A stretch of 64,000 nt of DNA. Origin: Salvator merianae. Taxonomy: Eukaryota; Chordata; Lepidosauria; Squamata; Teiidae. Below are positions 23,118 to 34,533 of this stretch, one piece after another. Position numbers and translations under genes: made by a program. Each line of letters starts with the position of its first letter. Within the stretch, counting starts at the first letter, position 1. The notes beneath the pieces were generated by a model. That model did not search any database and had not been told where the DNA came from. It worked only from the letters and a program-made list of their open reading frames with translations. The stretch covers positions 56,154,943 through 56,218,942 of the forward strand of contig QVOM02000126.1 of NCBI GenBank assembly GCA_003586115.2, read 5' to 3'.

Positions 23118-25106
23118 TTGGGCTCACCAGGAATTCACTGAATTCACTGTCCTTTCACAAAACGATTTTGTCTCTAATTGGCTATAGAGGCTCTTATAAA
23201 CAACCCAGCAAGTGACTATTTTCAACACTGGGGTCCCTAGTAGGCTTGTGTCAAACTGAAGTTCAGTGTTAGCAAACCATGTAAAGAAGGATGGAATAGT
23301 TAGGGGCTCTATCCTATAAGCCTGATCTGTCTACAGCAATGACAAAAAGGTGAGGGCCAGGTAAGCCTAATGGAAACTGAATGGAGAATGCATCTGATGT
23401 TCACCACACACCCTTCTGTGCTGCTTCTTGGTTTCCAGTTGGCTGTGCACCATGGCATGACTTGCAAGCACTCTGCACCCTCACACACTCCCAAAACCAG
23501 GAAGTAGAAGTGGAGGGCACACTGGGGAGAACAAGTGCGTTCTTCACTCAGTGTCTGCATTGCTTCACTGTGATGCCCGGGACACATATCTGTGAGTGGT
23601 TCAGCTGGCACCTGTGGAAGGGCATGAAACAGAATGCCAGATGGAGGATTCCCTACTGCTTTCTGCAATGAGTGTTACTTTTCATTTTATGATTTTTGCA
23701 CATAGCTTAAACATGTCCCTGTAACATTGTGCCTTCTTAGTCTTCCTCCTTCCCTCAGCGCTAGCTGGAGGTGAGGAGCATGCAGGACAGCCTTTACATT
23801 CACCCTCTGTCATGCCCCAAGGCAGCTATTTTGTGACTAATACCTGCAATACTTTCTTAGAACTTTTCATGTGTTTAGAAAAGTAGGGAACCCCATATAT
23901 TCCAGCGTGAAGGAGGCTGTTGCATAAAATTCAAGTCAGGATTTATAATATCTTTAATGGAAGCATCAAAAAAGGACCTTTAGCAGGTATCACTTGTAAT
24001 GCATGCAATTCCTGCTGCAATTCCCTGTTCTGCATGCCATTATAGATATAGAAGCCCTGATCTAGACTCCATTGGCCAACCCTAATTACAAGTTGCAAGT
24101 TTTGGACTTTAGTTACCAGATCTTCTCTAGCAGCTAGCAGGTGACAACACATTGGATGTCTTCGTACTTTCCAGGTTCACTGAGGTTGTCTGCAGATAGT
24201 AAGAGGCATCAGAGGATATGAAAAAGATCACACCATTGCCTCTTGCCATGGCCTATCAGAACCCGGTAGCAAACTCTGACATAGATTTGCTTACCTTCAC
24301 AGTTGATGAGGAGCATATGAAATCACCTTGCTGGGGACTTCTGGAAACCAGCCAAGTGCCCACCCCCTCTCCTTCATTGTTTTTTGCATGTTTAGCTGGT
24401 TTGTGGAGGTCCCTAGAAAGGCAACTCACCAAATGTGAAGGTAAGCAAAGCTATTACAAGAAACCCGGTGTCATTGCTGGATTTCCCATAATAGCGTTAC
24501 AACAGGTTTTCACAGTGTTGCAACCAACATCGTGTTGCTAAGGCCAGGGGGTTACTGATGATCCCAACGCAATGTGAAGAAGACTGCAGGATTTACCTGA
24601 TGTCTTGAAGCAGCCTATAAGGGAGGCATTGCTTTCCAATCACTAGCTCTCCCCTCTCTGGATGAGTCGTTCACCTCTACCTTTGCCAGGAGAATTTGAG
24701 AGATCAGATTCAATTGCTGTGACTACATTTGAAGGTAGGAAATAAAACGATAAGGTAAACTTGGCATTATGGTTGTAGGAAATGGCTATCTGTTTGTAAT
24801 TATTTCTCCTGCAAACACTAATCATTTGAGTTCAGTGACTGAAGGCACTTATTAGGAAAGTTATTGATTCCTTTAAAAAAGAAAAAAAAAATGATGTATT
24901 TTGCTGGCTTACACTGAAATTGCTGGGGAATGTTGGAAAATGGCAAGGTTGAGCCCTTTAGAACCTGCACTGTGTTACAGCTCAGACAGCTGTTCCTTGC
25001 ACAAAGTTGCAACATTGTATCCTTCCAGACTTAGAGAATTTTATGTGACATTGGGGGCTGTCTGTTGCTTCAATTGCCTAAAGCTGCAGGCTTTGTTAGG
25101 AATGTA

Positions 25107-25603
25107 CAGTGGTACCTTGGTACTCAGGTACCTTGAAACTCATTGAATTTGGTACTCAACACATTTTGACTTGAAAATTTTGTCTTGTACTCATCGTTTC
25201 TTTGGTACTCAATGGGCAAGCTAGAACCCGTCGGTGCAGGTTGCCTCATGACTCACTACCCTTTCTAGCTGAAACAAAGGGTCACATGTTACATGTGGTA
25301 GCTCTTAACCTGTGCACATCTCTTTGTGGTCTTATCATGGCTTCTGTGGTCATTATGTGTATTTAATCTAAGCACTGTACAGGTATTTATTAATTTTAGG
25401 TTTATTTCTCATGTAAAGTAATGATATACAACCCTGTCTTTTTACATATTGCCTTAAAAATGTGTATTGTCTTTGATTTGGGAACGCATTAAATTTATTT
25501 ATATTATTCCTTATGGGAAAAATTTGTTTGGTACTCATCATTTTTGGTACTCATCGCTCCTCCCGGAACCAATTAACAATGAGTACCAAGGTATGACTGA
25601 GTA
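25107..25603. mobile_element. Tc1/mariner-superfamily (Tigger-like) MITE
   Basis: The left end is CAGTGGTACCTTGGTACTCA and the right end (reverse complement) CAGTCATACCTTGGTACTCA, with GGTACTCA words repeated inside both arms. A TA precedes the left end. CAGT(G/C)(G/A)TACCTTGG-type TIRs are characteristic of Tigger/mariner-derived elements in vertebrates. No transposase frame is present. Confidence 0.65.
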
Positions 25604-25821
25604 ATGTTTGCACTTGCTAATGGGAAAATTGCTTGGTTAATATTAGAAATTATCAGACCATGATACTGTTTTCACATTAACTGTTCCATACTGTTGTCCG
25701 TCTTTCGCTGCTTCTTGGTAACATTACTTGGGTTCTCAGAAATCACATTAGTTGTAGTCCACTTTTGCATTCATTCTTGTTCAATTCATTTTAGATTTGT
25801 AAAATCTGAATTTGTAAAATT

Positions 25822-26011
25822 CAGAATGTAAAAGAAAATATCTCTTTATTGTGCTAAAACCACCAGAAATAATTATAAAGCCAATAAATGTTTCAACGTG
25901 ATGCATAATCATCAATATTATACTGATGATAATGCATTGCACTGAAATGTTTACTGGCTTTATTATTATTGTTGTTTTTAACACAATAAAGAGATTTTCT
26001 TTTACATTCTG
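25822..26011. repeat. 190-bp near-palindrome, possible Penelope-like terminal fragment
   Basis: The outer arms CAGAATGTAAAAGAAAAT...CTCTTTATTGTG are inverted copies for about 80 bp. They close on a small nested hairpin (ATCATCAATATT..ACTGATGAT). Each arm, read outward, has AAACATTTATTGGCTTTAT and ends in an AATAAAGAGAT...TTTTACATTCTG. That resembles Penelope-like element ends, which occur as inverted pairs. A fold-back MITE is the alternative. Confidence 0.5.
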
Positions 26012-26272
26012 ACAACTGTGGACTGCGTAGCCCTTCAGATATATGTTACTTGACTTATCCTTAATTTGGAGATTGAAATCCTTTCTTATTAAAAGCTCAA
26101 GGTGGGAAATATTTTATTTTCCTTCTTATGACACCCTTAGGCCTCCAAAGAGCTTTGATGTGCAGCAACCATGATATAAACTGAGGCCTGTGGTAAATTT
26201 ATTAGCACTAGCAATACTGTTGTAGTGATAATATTGCATAAAGTGCACCTGTACAGGGCCGGCATATACTAT

Positions 26273-28475
26273 AGAATCATAGAATCATAGAATCATAGAG
26301 TTGGAAGGGACCTCTAGGGTCATCGAGTCCAACCTCCTGCTCAATGCAGGATTCACTAAAGCATCCCAGACAGATAACTGTCCAGCCTCTCCTTGAAGAC
26401 CTCCAGCGAAGGAGAGCCCACCACCTCCTGTGGCAACCTGTTCCAATGACTGATTGCCCTTACAGTCAGGAAGTTTTTCCTAATATCTAGCCTGTATCTA
26501 CTCCCTTGAAGTTTCATCCCATTGTTTCTAGTCCTTCCTTCTTGTGCAACTGAGAATAGGGCCAATCCTTCTGCACTGTGACAGCCCTTCAGATACTTGA
26601 AAACAGCTATCATGTCTCCTCTCAGTCTTCTCTTCTGCAGGCTAAACATTCCTAGGTCCTTTAACCGTTCCTCGTAGGACATGGTTTGCAGACCACTCAC
26701 CATTTTGGTCGCCCTTCTCTGAACTTGTTCCAGTTTGTCAATGTCTTTTTTAAACTGGGGTGCCCAGAACTGGACACAATACTCCAGATGAGGTCTGACC
26801 AAGGAAGAGTAAAGTGGGACAATTACTTCTCGTGATCTAGACTCTATACTCTTCTTGATACAGCCCAGGATGGTATTTGCCTTTTTTGCAGCTGCATCAC
26901 ACTGTTGACTCATGTTTAATCTATGATCTACGAGAACACCCAGATCCTTTTCACATGTGCTGCTGCTCAGCGAGATTCCCCCCATAGTGTATTGGATATT
27001 GTCATTTTTCTTACCTAGATGTAAAACTTTGCATTTCTCCCTGTTAAATGTCATTCTGTTAGTTTCAGCCCACTGTTCAAGCTTGTCCAAATCCTTTTGA
27101 ATCCTCTCCTTCTCCTCCCTAGTGTTAGCAACCCCTCCTAGCTTTGTGTCATCTGCAAATTTGATCAGCGTCCCCTCGACACCTTCATCCAGATCGTTTA
27201 TAAAAATGTTGAACAGCAATGGGCCCAAGACAGAGCCTTGCGGTACCCCACTCGAGACAGTCTTCCAATCGGATGTGAAGCCATTTATGACCACTCTTTG
27301 AGTACGATCACTAAGCCAGTTATGAATCCACCTAACCGTTGTCCTGTCAATCCCATATTTGATCATTTTTTCAATAAGTATAGTATGAGACACCTTGTCA
27401 AATGCTTTGCTAAAGTCAAGATATACTATGTCCACAGCCTTTCCTTGATCGATCCATCCAGTAATTTTGTCATAAAAGGAAATAAGATTAGTCTGGCATG
27501 ACTTGTTTGTTACAAATCCATGTTGGCTTTGGCTAATTACTGCATTCCCATCCAAGTGCTCCCATATGTGCTGTTTAATGATTTGTTCAAATATCTTGCC
27601 TGGTATTGAAGTCAGGCTCACAGGCCTGTAATTGCCTGGGTCAGCCTTCTTTCCTTTTTTAAAGATAGGTACAACATTTGCCCTTCTCCAATCTTCTGGG
27701 ACTTCTCCTGTTATCCATGAGTTCTCAAATATCACGGAGAGTGGTTCAGCAATTATATCAGCTAATTCCTTCAGCACCCTAGGATGTAATTCATCTGGGC
27801 CTGGAGACTTGAATACATTTAAGTTTGCTAAGTGTTCCCTCACCTTCTCCTTGTCCATACAGAACCTTGATTCTCTTATTCCCTCAACAGCACAGTGAAG
27901 GCCAACTGATGTTTCCTTTCCTTTCTGAGAGAAAACAGATGCAAAATAGGAGTTCAGAAGTTCTGCCTTCTGAATATCGTTTTTGACCAAATCACCCTTC
28001 TCATTTTGTAAAGGTCCTATAGCTTCTTTGACTTTTCTTTTGCTTCTGACATACCCCCAAAAGCCTTTTTTATTGTTTTTGGCCTCTCTTGCAATCCTCA
28101 ATTCATTTTTAGCTTTAGCCTTTCTGACACTTATCCTGCAGTTCCTGCAGATTGCATTATATTCTTCTTTTGATATGTCCCCCTCTTTCCATTTTTTAAA
28201 CATTTCTCTTTTTCTTTTTAGCAAGTTATTAAGTTCAGGGTTCATCCACTCTGGTCTCTTTAGATGCTTGCCATTCTTTTTTCTTTTAGGAATTGTTAAA
28301 GATTGTGCCTCTAGAATCTCCTTTCTCAAAATTTCCCATCCTTCCTGGACATTTCTGTCCTTTAAGACATCCAGCCAATGGATCCTTCCTACCCTCCTTC
28401 TGAGTCCATCAAAATCTGCTCCTCTGAAATCTAACCTTGAAGTCCGAGTCCTCTCAGATCTTCCTCCTTTTTGTT
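26273..28475 (-). mobile_element. CR1 LINE, 5'-truncated
   Basis: On the - strand the element contains a long ORF2 frame and a short 3' UTR (GGTTGGACTCGATGACC, CCTTCCAACTCTATGATTC). It ends in the CR1-type octamer tail (ATTCTATG)n at 26273-26298. Coding similarity on the 5' side stops near 28475, after which in-frame stops appear, so the endonuclease half is missing. CR1 insertions usually lack target duplications and none was seen. The uninterrupted frame suggests a young copy. Confidence 0.92.
26356..28329 (-). CDS. CR1 ORF2 remnant: reverse transcriptase
   Basis: The 657-codon open frame has no true start. The first codon counted is TTG, and the frame stays open to about 28474, as expected for a 5'-truncated element. 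RT signatures are in order: SPGPDELHPRVL (about 175-186), NYRPVSLTSIPGK (233-245), YLDFSKAFDKVSH (303-315), GVPQGSVLGP (361-370) and the catalytic FADDTKLGG (391-399). A typical CR1 C-terminus follows (LEYCVQFWAPQFKKDIDKLE, SHWNRLPQEVV). All RT catalytic aspartates are present. The endonuclease domain is absent, so the copy cannot be an autonomous element. It lies antisense to HS1BP3 within an intron and is not a host gene. Confidence 0.9.
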   Translation of the reverse strand: MRKEILEAQSLTIPKRKKNGKHLKRPEWMNPELNNLLKRKREMFKKWKEGDISKEEYNAICRNCRISVRKAKAKNELRIAREAKNNKKGFWGYVRSKRKVKEAIGPLQNEKGDLVKNDIQKAELLNSYFASVFSQKGKETSVGLHCAVEGIRESRFCMDKEKVREHLANLNVFKSPGPDELHPRVLKELADIIAEPLSVIFENSWITGEVPEDWRRANVVPIFKKGKKADPGNYRPVSLTSIPGKIFEQIIKQHIWEHLDGNAVISQSQHGFVTNKSCQTNLISFYDKITGWIDQGKAVDIVYLDFSKAFDKVSHTILIEKMIKYGIDRTTVRWIHNWLSDRTQRVVINGFTSDWKTVSSGVPQGSVLGPLLFNIFINDLDEGVEGTLIKFADDTKLGGVANTREEKERIQKDLDKLEQWAETNRMTFNREKCKVLHLGKKNDNIQYTMGGISLSSSTCEKDLGVLVDHRLNMSQQCDAAAKKANTILGCIKKSIESRSREVIVPLYSSLVRPHLEYCVQFWAPQFKKDIDKLEQVQRRATKMVSGLQTMSYEERLKDLGMFSLQKRRLRGDMIAVFKYLKGCHSAEGLALFSVAQEGRTRNNGMKLQGSRYRLDIRKNFLTVRAISHWNRLPQEVVGSPSLEVFKERLDSYLSGML

Positions 28476-28734
28476 ATCCAATACATCAGTTACGCTATAC
28501 ATCAGTTGCATTTATGTACTGGGTTGTAATGGTACAGAACTAGATGGTAAAGCTCCATACATTTAATGCAAGTTGGGAAAAACAGAAAGAAGACTAGTGA
28601 GCCTTATAGTACTTTGACATAATTCTGTTTTCAGATTTAAAGAAATCCTCATGAAATGTCTGGTTTTCAAAATGAAGGTGTCATTCCAGAACCCCATTCA
28701 TGAAACATAGGTAGCTTTGGCATCCATAGACTTA

Positions 28735-28912
28735 GGTCTTTCTGCACTGGGCCTTATTCTGAATTATATTTTGGATAGAGACCTGCCATGCAAATATTGG
28801 TGAAGACTATGGAAGGACCAACCTGGGTCTGCTGTTAAATCTATGGTAGCATATGGATGGCAAGTCCTGCTCCAGAATATAATCTTAAATAAAGTCTAGT
28901 GCACAAAGGTCC
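28735..28912. mobile_element. MITE, GGCCCTTTCTGCAC family, TTA duplication
   Basis: The ends are GGTCTTTCTGCACTGGGCC and (reverse complement) GGACCTTTGTGCACTAGACT. They are flanked on both sides by TTA (28732-28734, 28913-28915). Interior words CTGAATTATATT and GACCTGCCATGC recur at 47771 and 49341. Confidence 0.7.
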
Positions 28913-29019
28913 TTATAATTAGGACTAAATTAATTGATGTGCAGTATTTCCGTGAGTCTTCTTTGAGGATAGCTCCAGCAGGTAGCAATATCTAGCTGTT
29001 TTTGTCTGATCTCAGGAAT

Positions 29020-29353
29020 ATGGATGTACATGATAAAATTCACATGTTTCACCATCGAAGTGAAAACTCATTTGTTCGTTTTGTCATTGAACCGTTTTTT
29101 CACATTTGTTTTCACACTTTTTGCAAAGAAAAATGCCATTTTTTTCCATTAGAAAAGCCTTTTTCATAGGTTAAAAACACAGTGAAACAGGAATGTTTGA
29201 CTGAATCGTTCATTTTCACAAATGAGAGACTGGTTCAATTCAATTGAAATTCTGGAAATGTGAAAAAAACAAATGTTCATTTCAGTGCAACTATTGGTGA
29301 ATGCAAAATTTTCAACTGAATTTGCAAGCATGAAACAAACTTTGCACATCGCT
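29020..29353. mobile_element. Degraded hAT-like MITE
   Basis: The ends GGATGTACATGA and TTTGCACATCGC resemble the AGGGATGTGCA termini of 62938-63264. The interior has the same TTTTCAC/GTGAAAA and TTCGTTTT-like composition. It is much more diverged than that copy. Confidence 0.4.
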
Positions 29354-31034
29354 ACGCAGGAAGGAAAGAAAACTAAGCAAGGTTGGACTTGGCTAGTATT
29401 GCGATGGGTGGTAGGTTCATTTGGAAAGTCTGAAAATATCCTGGAAACAGACAATGGCAAACAATATCTTTACACTGTATCTTTAATATGGAATACATAT
29501 GGCAATCCTACATGAGAAATAAGTAAGCCAACGTTAAGAATTTGTTGATCAGAATCTGATTTTGTTTGAATTGGTTGAGTTTTAATTTGGTATTTCTATG
29601 TGGTATTTTTAAGTTGGTATTTCTGTTTTTGATTAACGATTTTCGTCTTTTTCCATGGTCTAAATTGCCTGAAATAGCAGGAAGATCTGTAAATGCAAGC
29701 AGGGTGGTCAGATGCAAAGGAAGAAAAGTTTCTTAGCTTTTAATATTTGTGCCCATTAAGATATTTCAGCAGATATTTCATTTGCTATATTCAGCGATGC
29801 AGTTATTAATGGTGCAGGAACCACTATTGCATTTAGCCCACTAAATATAAATATAATAAAATATAATAAATGTTTTAACTAAATAAAGACTTCCATTGCA
29901 ATCCTAATGGCTATATTCAGAAATTACCCTTTTGTTTTGTGATTCTTTCTGCCAGGAAATCAGCATTTGCCCAGATTATGTCTTGAAAGACAGAAGCAAA
30001 AGCCTTCTCAGTATAGAGATATAAGCTGAAACATGAAACATCTGTGGCCATCTGTTCAGAATAGCTAATCTTACCCAACTGCACAGCTGCAGTGTCTTTT
30101 GAGGTTTTGTTTTTGACAATTGTTAAGTTACAAATGAAGAGCTTAATTATCAAGTGATGCCTGTCCCAGCTGTTTGGAAAACCTACCTTTTTACATGATG
30201 GCTTTTGTCAATATGAAATATGTCAATTCCTCTTCATGAAATACTGACAGAAAATGTGAAGAGGAGAGAAAACTCAGCTTGTGTCTTTTTTGGAGGACAA
30301 TCTTCTCTTTTGAACAATCTCCTCCATAAGAAGGGCTTTTCAGTTTAAGTTCAATTGAAAAATTAAAAAAAACACACCAAGAAATTATGCACTGGCCTTT
30401 ATTTGCCCATTCACAGCTAGTACTAAATTGCCGGAACACAGCCAGAGGTGTCTTCTTTTACACAGAACCAACCGCTTCTTGATCTCTCTCTGACCTTCCT
30501 GTCTGGTAGGTTGGTTGCCTTCAAAATATCCAGTGTTCTAATTGCTCTTTTTTACATCTGTAACGAAAGAGCTTTTGTTCTTTGTTTATGTCAGTGTTGC
30601 ATAGAAATTCTGATGCTCTGTTGTGTTCAAAAGCTGCTAAGAATCAGAACACAGCTCTCATGTCCAATCCCAGATCTATGCATTTTCAGTTAGTAATGCT
30701 ATCTAAGGCTGCATCCGCACATATTAAAATAATGTGGTTTGGAAAGGACTTCGAAGTGGTAACATGTGGCAACTAGTGTTCTCATCGCTTCTCTAAGCCA
30801 TGTTAAAGGCAAGAAAATGCACTTTTGAAGTATATTTTCTGGCCTTTAATGTGGATTGGAGGTAGGATGGGAATACTAGCGTGTGGCAGTCACACATTTC
30901 AGCTACTTTTTTATGTGTATGGATAAGGAAGGAAAACAAACTGAATGTTTGAAGTGATTTTAAAATGACCCATTTCAAGGCAGAGCACCAGGACTTGATA
31001 ATTAGCATTTGGGCAGCGCTCTGGTGATAATCTT

Positions 31035-31400
31035 CCCTGTTATTTATTTACTGGACTCATATACCGCAGATTGCAAAAGACCCCATATGATTTGCAGGTA
31101 AAACATAAACTCGGAATAAATTTAATTTTTTTAAAAAATGGTACATTTATAATTAGTCATGGTCACCCCAAAAATTATTATCAAAAGCAGATGTAAAAAT
31201 ATATATCTCTAATGATTTTTAAAATGTTAACAGTGTGGGAGCTGCCTGGATTTCATTTGGAAGCATGTTCCAGAGAGAGGAGGCCACAACTGAAAAGGCT
31301 CTTTTCCTTATCCTAGCTCCTGCTACCCCATGTGGGCCAGGAAGTTTAAGATCTGGCAGATGAGTCAAGCACTCAGGATGGGTACTAACTGGATGGGAGA
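31035..31400 (-). repeat. LINE 3' region (L2/CR1-like)
   Basis: On + it reads TTATTTATTTACTGGACTCATATACCGC and later GGGAGCTGCCTGGATTTCATTTGG, TTCCAGAGAGAGGAGGCCAC and TGAAAAGGCTC. This is the typical reversed 3' UTR of reptile L2/CR1-like LINEs. It is non-coding. Confidence 0.55.
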
Positions 31401-31731
31401 GACAGACTTGGATATACTATTACAATGCATTATATTTTCATTTTAAATGTTAATAATTATGTATATGCTTGCATATATACAGATGCACATAATCCTGTGC
31501 AACACACTCGTTTTCTTTCGGTGGTACCTTACTTTGTTGAGATGGTCTTGTAAATTTCAACATTTAGCTTGAAGCAGTCTGTGCTTATAAAAACAAAAAT
31601 TCTTTTGTGATTACGTGTGATTAATTATGATTATTACACATTGATTTAATTATGAATCACATTTTTTATTTTTGTTAATGATTTTATTAACATTTAATCA
31701 GTTTACAGGCTGTCTTCAGTTTCCACTGGCC

Positions 31732-33198
31732 TGACATGATCTTGGCTTTCCATAGTTTTTCAGGACTAAATTGGCAAAATCTGTACTACTTTGCATTCGA
31801 ATTTAATGAGTTCTCAAGCCATTCCAGATTGCTAGCCCGCTTTACTTTGCGATGTGAGAACACGGAAGGAGACTGTTTTTTGGGGGGACGACTGTACCTT
31901 TTTGGGGGCATGCAAAGAAAGGGCTTCCCATTTTCTGCTGTCCCATGACAGACTTTGTGAGTGGGCAGAAAGCACAGTATTTCCTTCTGCCTCCATTATC
32001 CCCCCTTCAACTGCTGCCAGGAGAAAAGAAAATCATCCTCCATTTTACTTTGCCAATCTGCAGTCCTTTCTCCTCCTTTATCCCGCATTCGACAGTGACA
32101 GGACAAAATTAAAGGCTTCCTCGACTTCCATCTGCTAATTAAACCAAGAAATGGAACTCCTTCTAGGTTTATGCACCTTAGTGCAAAACCGCCACAGTGC
32201 TACAGCAAACTTCAGGCAGGGACAGGGTTCGCTGCAGGCTGCATGCTAGGGAGGAAGGGTACCCTTGCCTGCTGGCCAGCTGGAGATAACAGTGGGCTGG
32301 GGTGGAAATGGCAGTTCCCAAATCCATTCCTTGCTCCTGGTTGCTCCCCCTTCTCCTGCAGTCTGCGAACACTTTCCCTCACTTTAGCACAAAAACATGG
32401 CAGCAGAACAGCAACATTAAGGCAAGGCAATGTTAAATGCAGTTTCTGATCCCAAGCGCTTTCAGGGGGTAGACATGTTGGATGTGGGTGCCAGGAGAGT
32501 GGTTTAATTCAAAACGCTGTGCCTGTTTGGGGGTGCCATCTTCTTGCCCCAACAAAGAATCCACTCAGTATCATATCTGCAATTGGCACCACACAGATAC
32601 ATAGTGGGACACATGCTGCTGTGGATGTCTCATGGGGAGGTGAGGCAGAGTCCATTTGCTGGCCATTAACTTACAGTATCATGATAATGGAGTCCCCCAC
32701 AGGTTTCCCCCTCTTCACAGACTTCTCTGTGCTTTTATGTTACTCTTATATTGTCCAGTTGCGCAAGAGTGCAATTGCAAAGGAGCAGAAATCGCCATCC
32801 GCCCTTTAACAAGTTTTATTGTGCAGTACATGTGGTATTAGAGTTCTGCTTGTGTAGATACAGGCTGCAGGGAGAGAAGAGCAAATGGCAAATGACTAGT
32901 AACACTGCCAAGAGACAGCAGTGGGGACATATGGAGGACGGTGCTTGACTTGCCCACCCCTTTGAAGTCAAGAATTGAATGTTGGGACTGCAGCCAATCG
33001 CTGACTGCACAGGGAGGGGAATTTGGTGAGGGGTGGAGGCAGAAAAGGTACGGTTTCCCTGTGCCATGCATGGGAAACATCAGTGTGAGAATGAGCAAGT
33101 CCAAATTGAGTCCATGTTAAAGTGCAAATGTGGGAATGATCGGAAGACGAACTCAGTCCTCATACACTTCCAATACGGATTAAATTTACGATGTCAGA
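31732..33198 (+). mobile_element. Dispersed repeat, copy B (1.47 kb, complete)
   Basis: The copy is bounded by CTGACATGATCTT on the left and ACGATGTCAG on the right, a short inverted CTGACAT terminus. It is collinear with 1-1120 except for about 340 bp (about 32160-32510) present only here. Internal words TGTGGGAACGA and TGTGAGAATGA are repeated near the right end. Small frames do not survive between the copies, so it is non-coding. The superfamily is unknown. Confidence 0.7.
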
Positions 33199-33884
33199 CT
33201 GTGCCTCTGTAAAAAAACAAACTCTTTTCTATCCAAACCCTGGTTGATTTGGAATGCACCTGAGGACTTCCCAGAGGGAGAATAGTGTGATGTCTCGTTC
33301 TGGACCTGAAACAAGTCAGATTCAGTCTATAGTCCAAGGTTCATATTCCTTTTGGGCTAATCTTTTGTGAGTGGTGTGTGTGGGATGAGCAGCATTTAAG
33401 CTTGCTGATAGGCTGGGGTCTGCAGCTGTCTCTGTTACCCCTCTGTCCTCCCCTCTGTTTCATAGTATATTTAGAACCAATAATGCATTTTATAAACACA
33501 GTCCTTTGCAGCTGTGTGAAACCAGATGACCTGATGACGGGAAGGTTAGTTAAAGCCTGAGCAAATGACCCTGTGAAAAGCCTCTGTTGGGTGAGGCAGT
33601 GACATATAGAAAATCAGTGAGGCCTGTTTTTCACAAACACCAAAAGAGGTAGCAAATCCCTAGTGGTTTAGATCACAAGTAGGTGGTGTGGGTTCATATC
33701 GTGGAATGCTTTCCGATGAATAATCATTCCTATATTTAGAATATGAGCACTTCAAGAGGAAGGCTATGCTTTGAAGCTTTTTGCTTGCATTAGTTTGGTT
33801 TTTTTTTTTAATTGTGCAATGCTTTTGCTTTTAAATGAGAGTGGATTCTGTTTTGTGAGCCCAGCTGTGACGGCTTGATATGTG

Positions 33885-34050
33885 GCTGCGGTCAGAGGTA
33901 GAGCAACTGCTGACTGAGCAGAGGGATACAAGTTCAGTCCCTAGTGTCTCCTCAGTGGAAGGTAGCGACAAAAAAAAAAAGTATCTGCCCAGGAAACTAT
34001 GTTGATGTGTCCAGGTTATCACCAGGAGTCAACCTTGATTTGGTAACAAC
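33885..34050 (+). repeat. tRNA-derived SINE remnant
   Basis: GGTCAGAGGTAGAGCAACTGC (A-box side) and ACAAGTTCAGTCCCTAGTG (B-box side) are followed by GCCCAGGAAACTATG and ATCACCAGGAGTCAACCTTG, the same body as the copies at 1285 and 20090. An A run interrupts it. Confidence 0.55.
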
Positions 34051-34385
34051 AAAGTCTGATATAGCTTAGCTGTGGTTTGTGAGAGTCTTTGTAAAACTAC
34101 AGCTAGATGCTATTCAGGGCTGTTTCTTCTCTCGTGCAACTGAGCTGATGGGGCAGACTTAAGTACCTTCTGTTTCAAAGGCTTTGCTACACTGGATGAC
34201 TCAATTCTTCACTGACAACTCAAAACCCACATTCCATGACCTCCAGCTCTCAAGCCTCCATCCTAGGAAGAGGAAATGTAGAATCACTTGATTCATGGAG
34301 CTGTTTTGCTGCTCTTAATAGAAAGTATTTCAGGTGCCAATTTTTCTGAAAGCTGAATTAAACAGTCCATAAACCTGAAGCAAAA

Positions 34386-34533
34386 CAGTCTAAGCAAAGC
34401 ACAAATGTTCCAGAACAATTTGATCCAAAGTAAGTGTGTTAATCACATTGCTATATTTGTTATTATTTAAATTTTATAATATATCACACTTACTTTGGGT
34501 CAAATTATCCTGGAACTTTTGCCTTAAAACAGT
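34386..34533. repeat. Fold-back element, about 150 bp
   Basis: TTCCAGAACAATTTGATCC and AAAGTAAGTGTG on the left mirror CACACTTACTTT and GGGTCAAATTATCCTGGAA on the right. About 27 of 31 positions pair, and weaker pairing extends outward. The loop is AT-rich. Probably a small MITE. Confidence 0.5.

Noticed and set aside
27983..28543. 186-codon + strand frame
   Set aside because: It is the antisense shadow of the CR1 ORF2.
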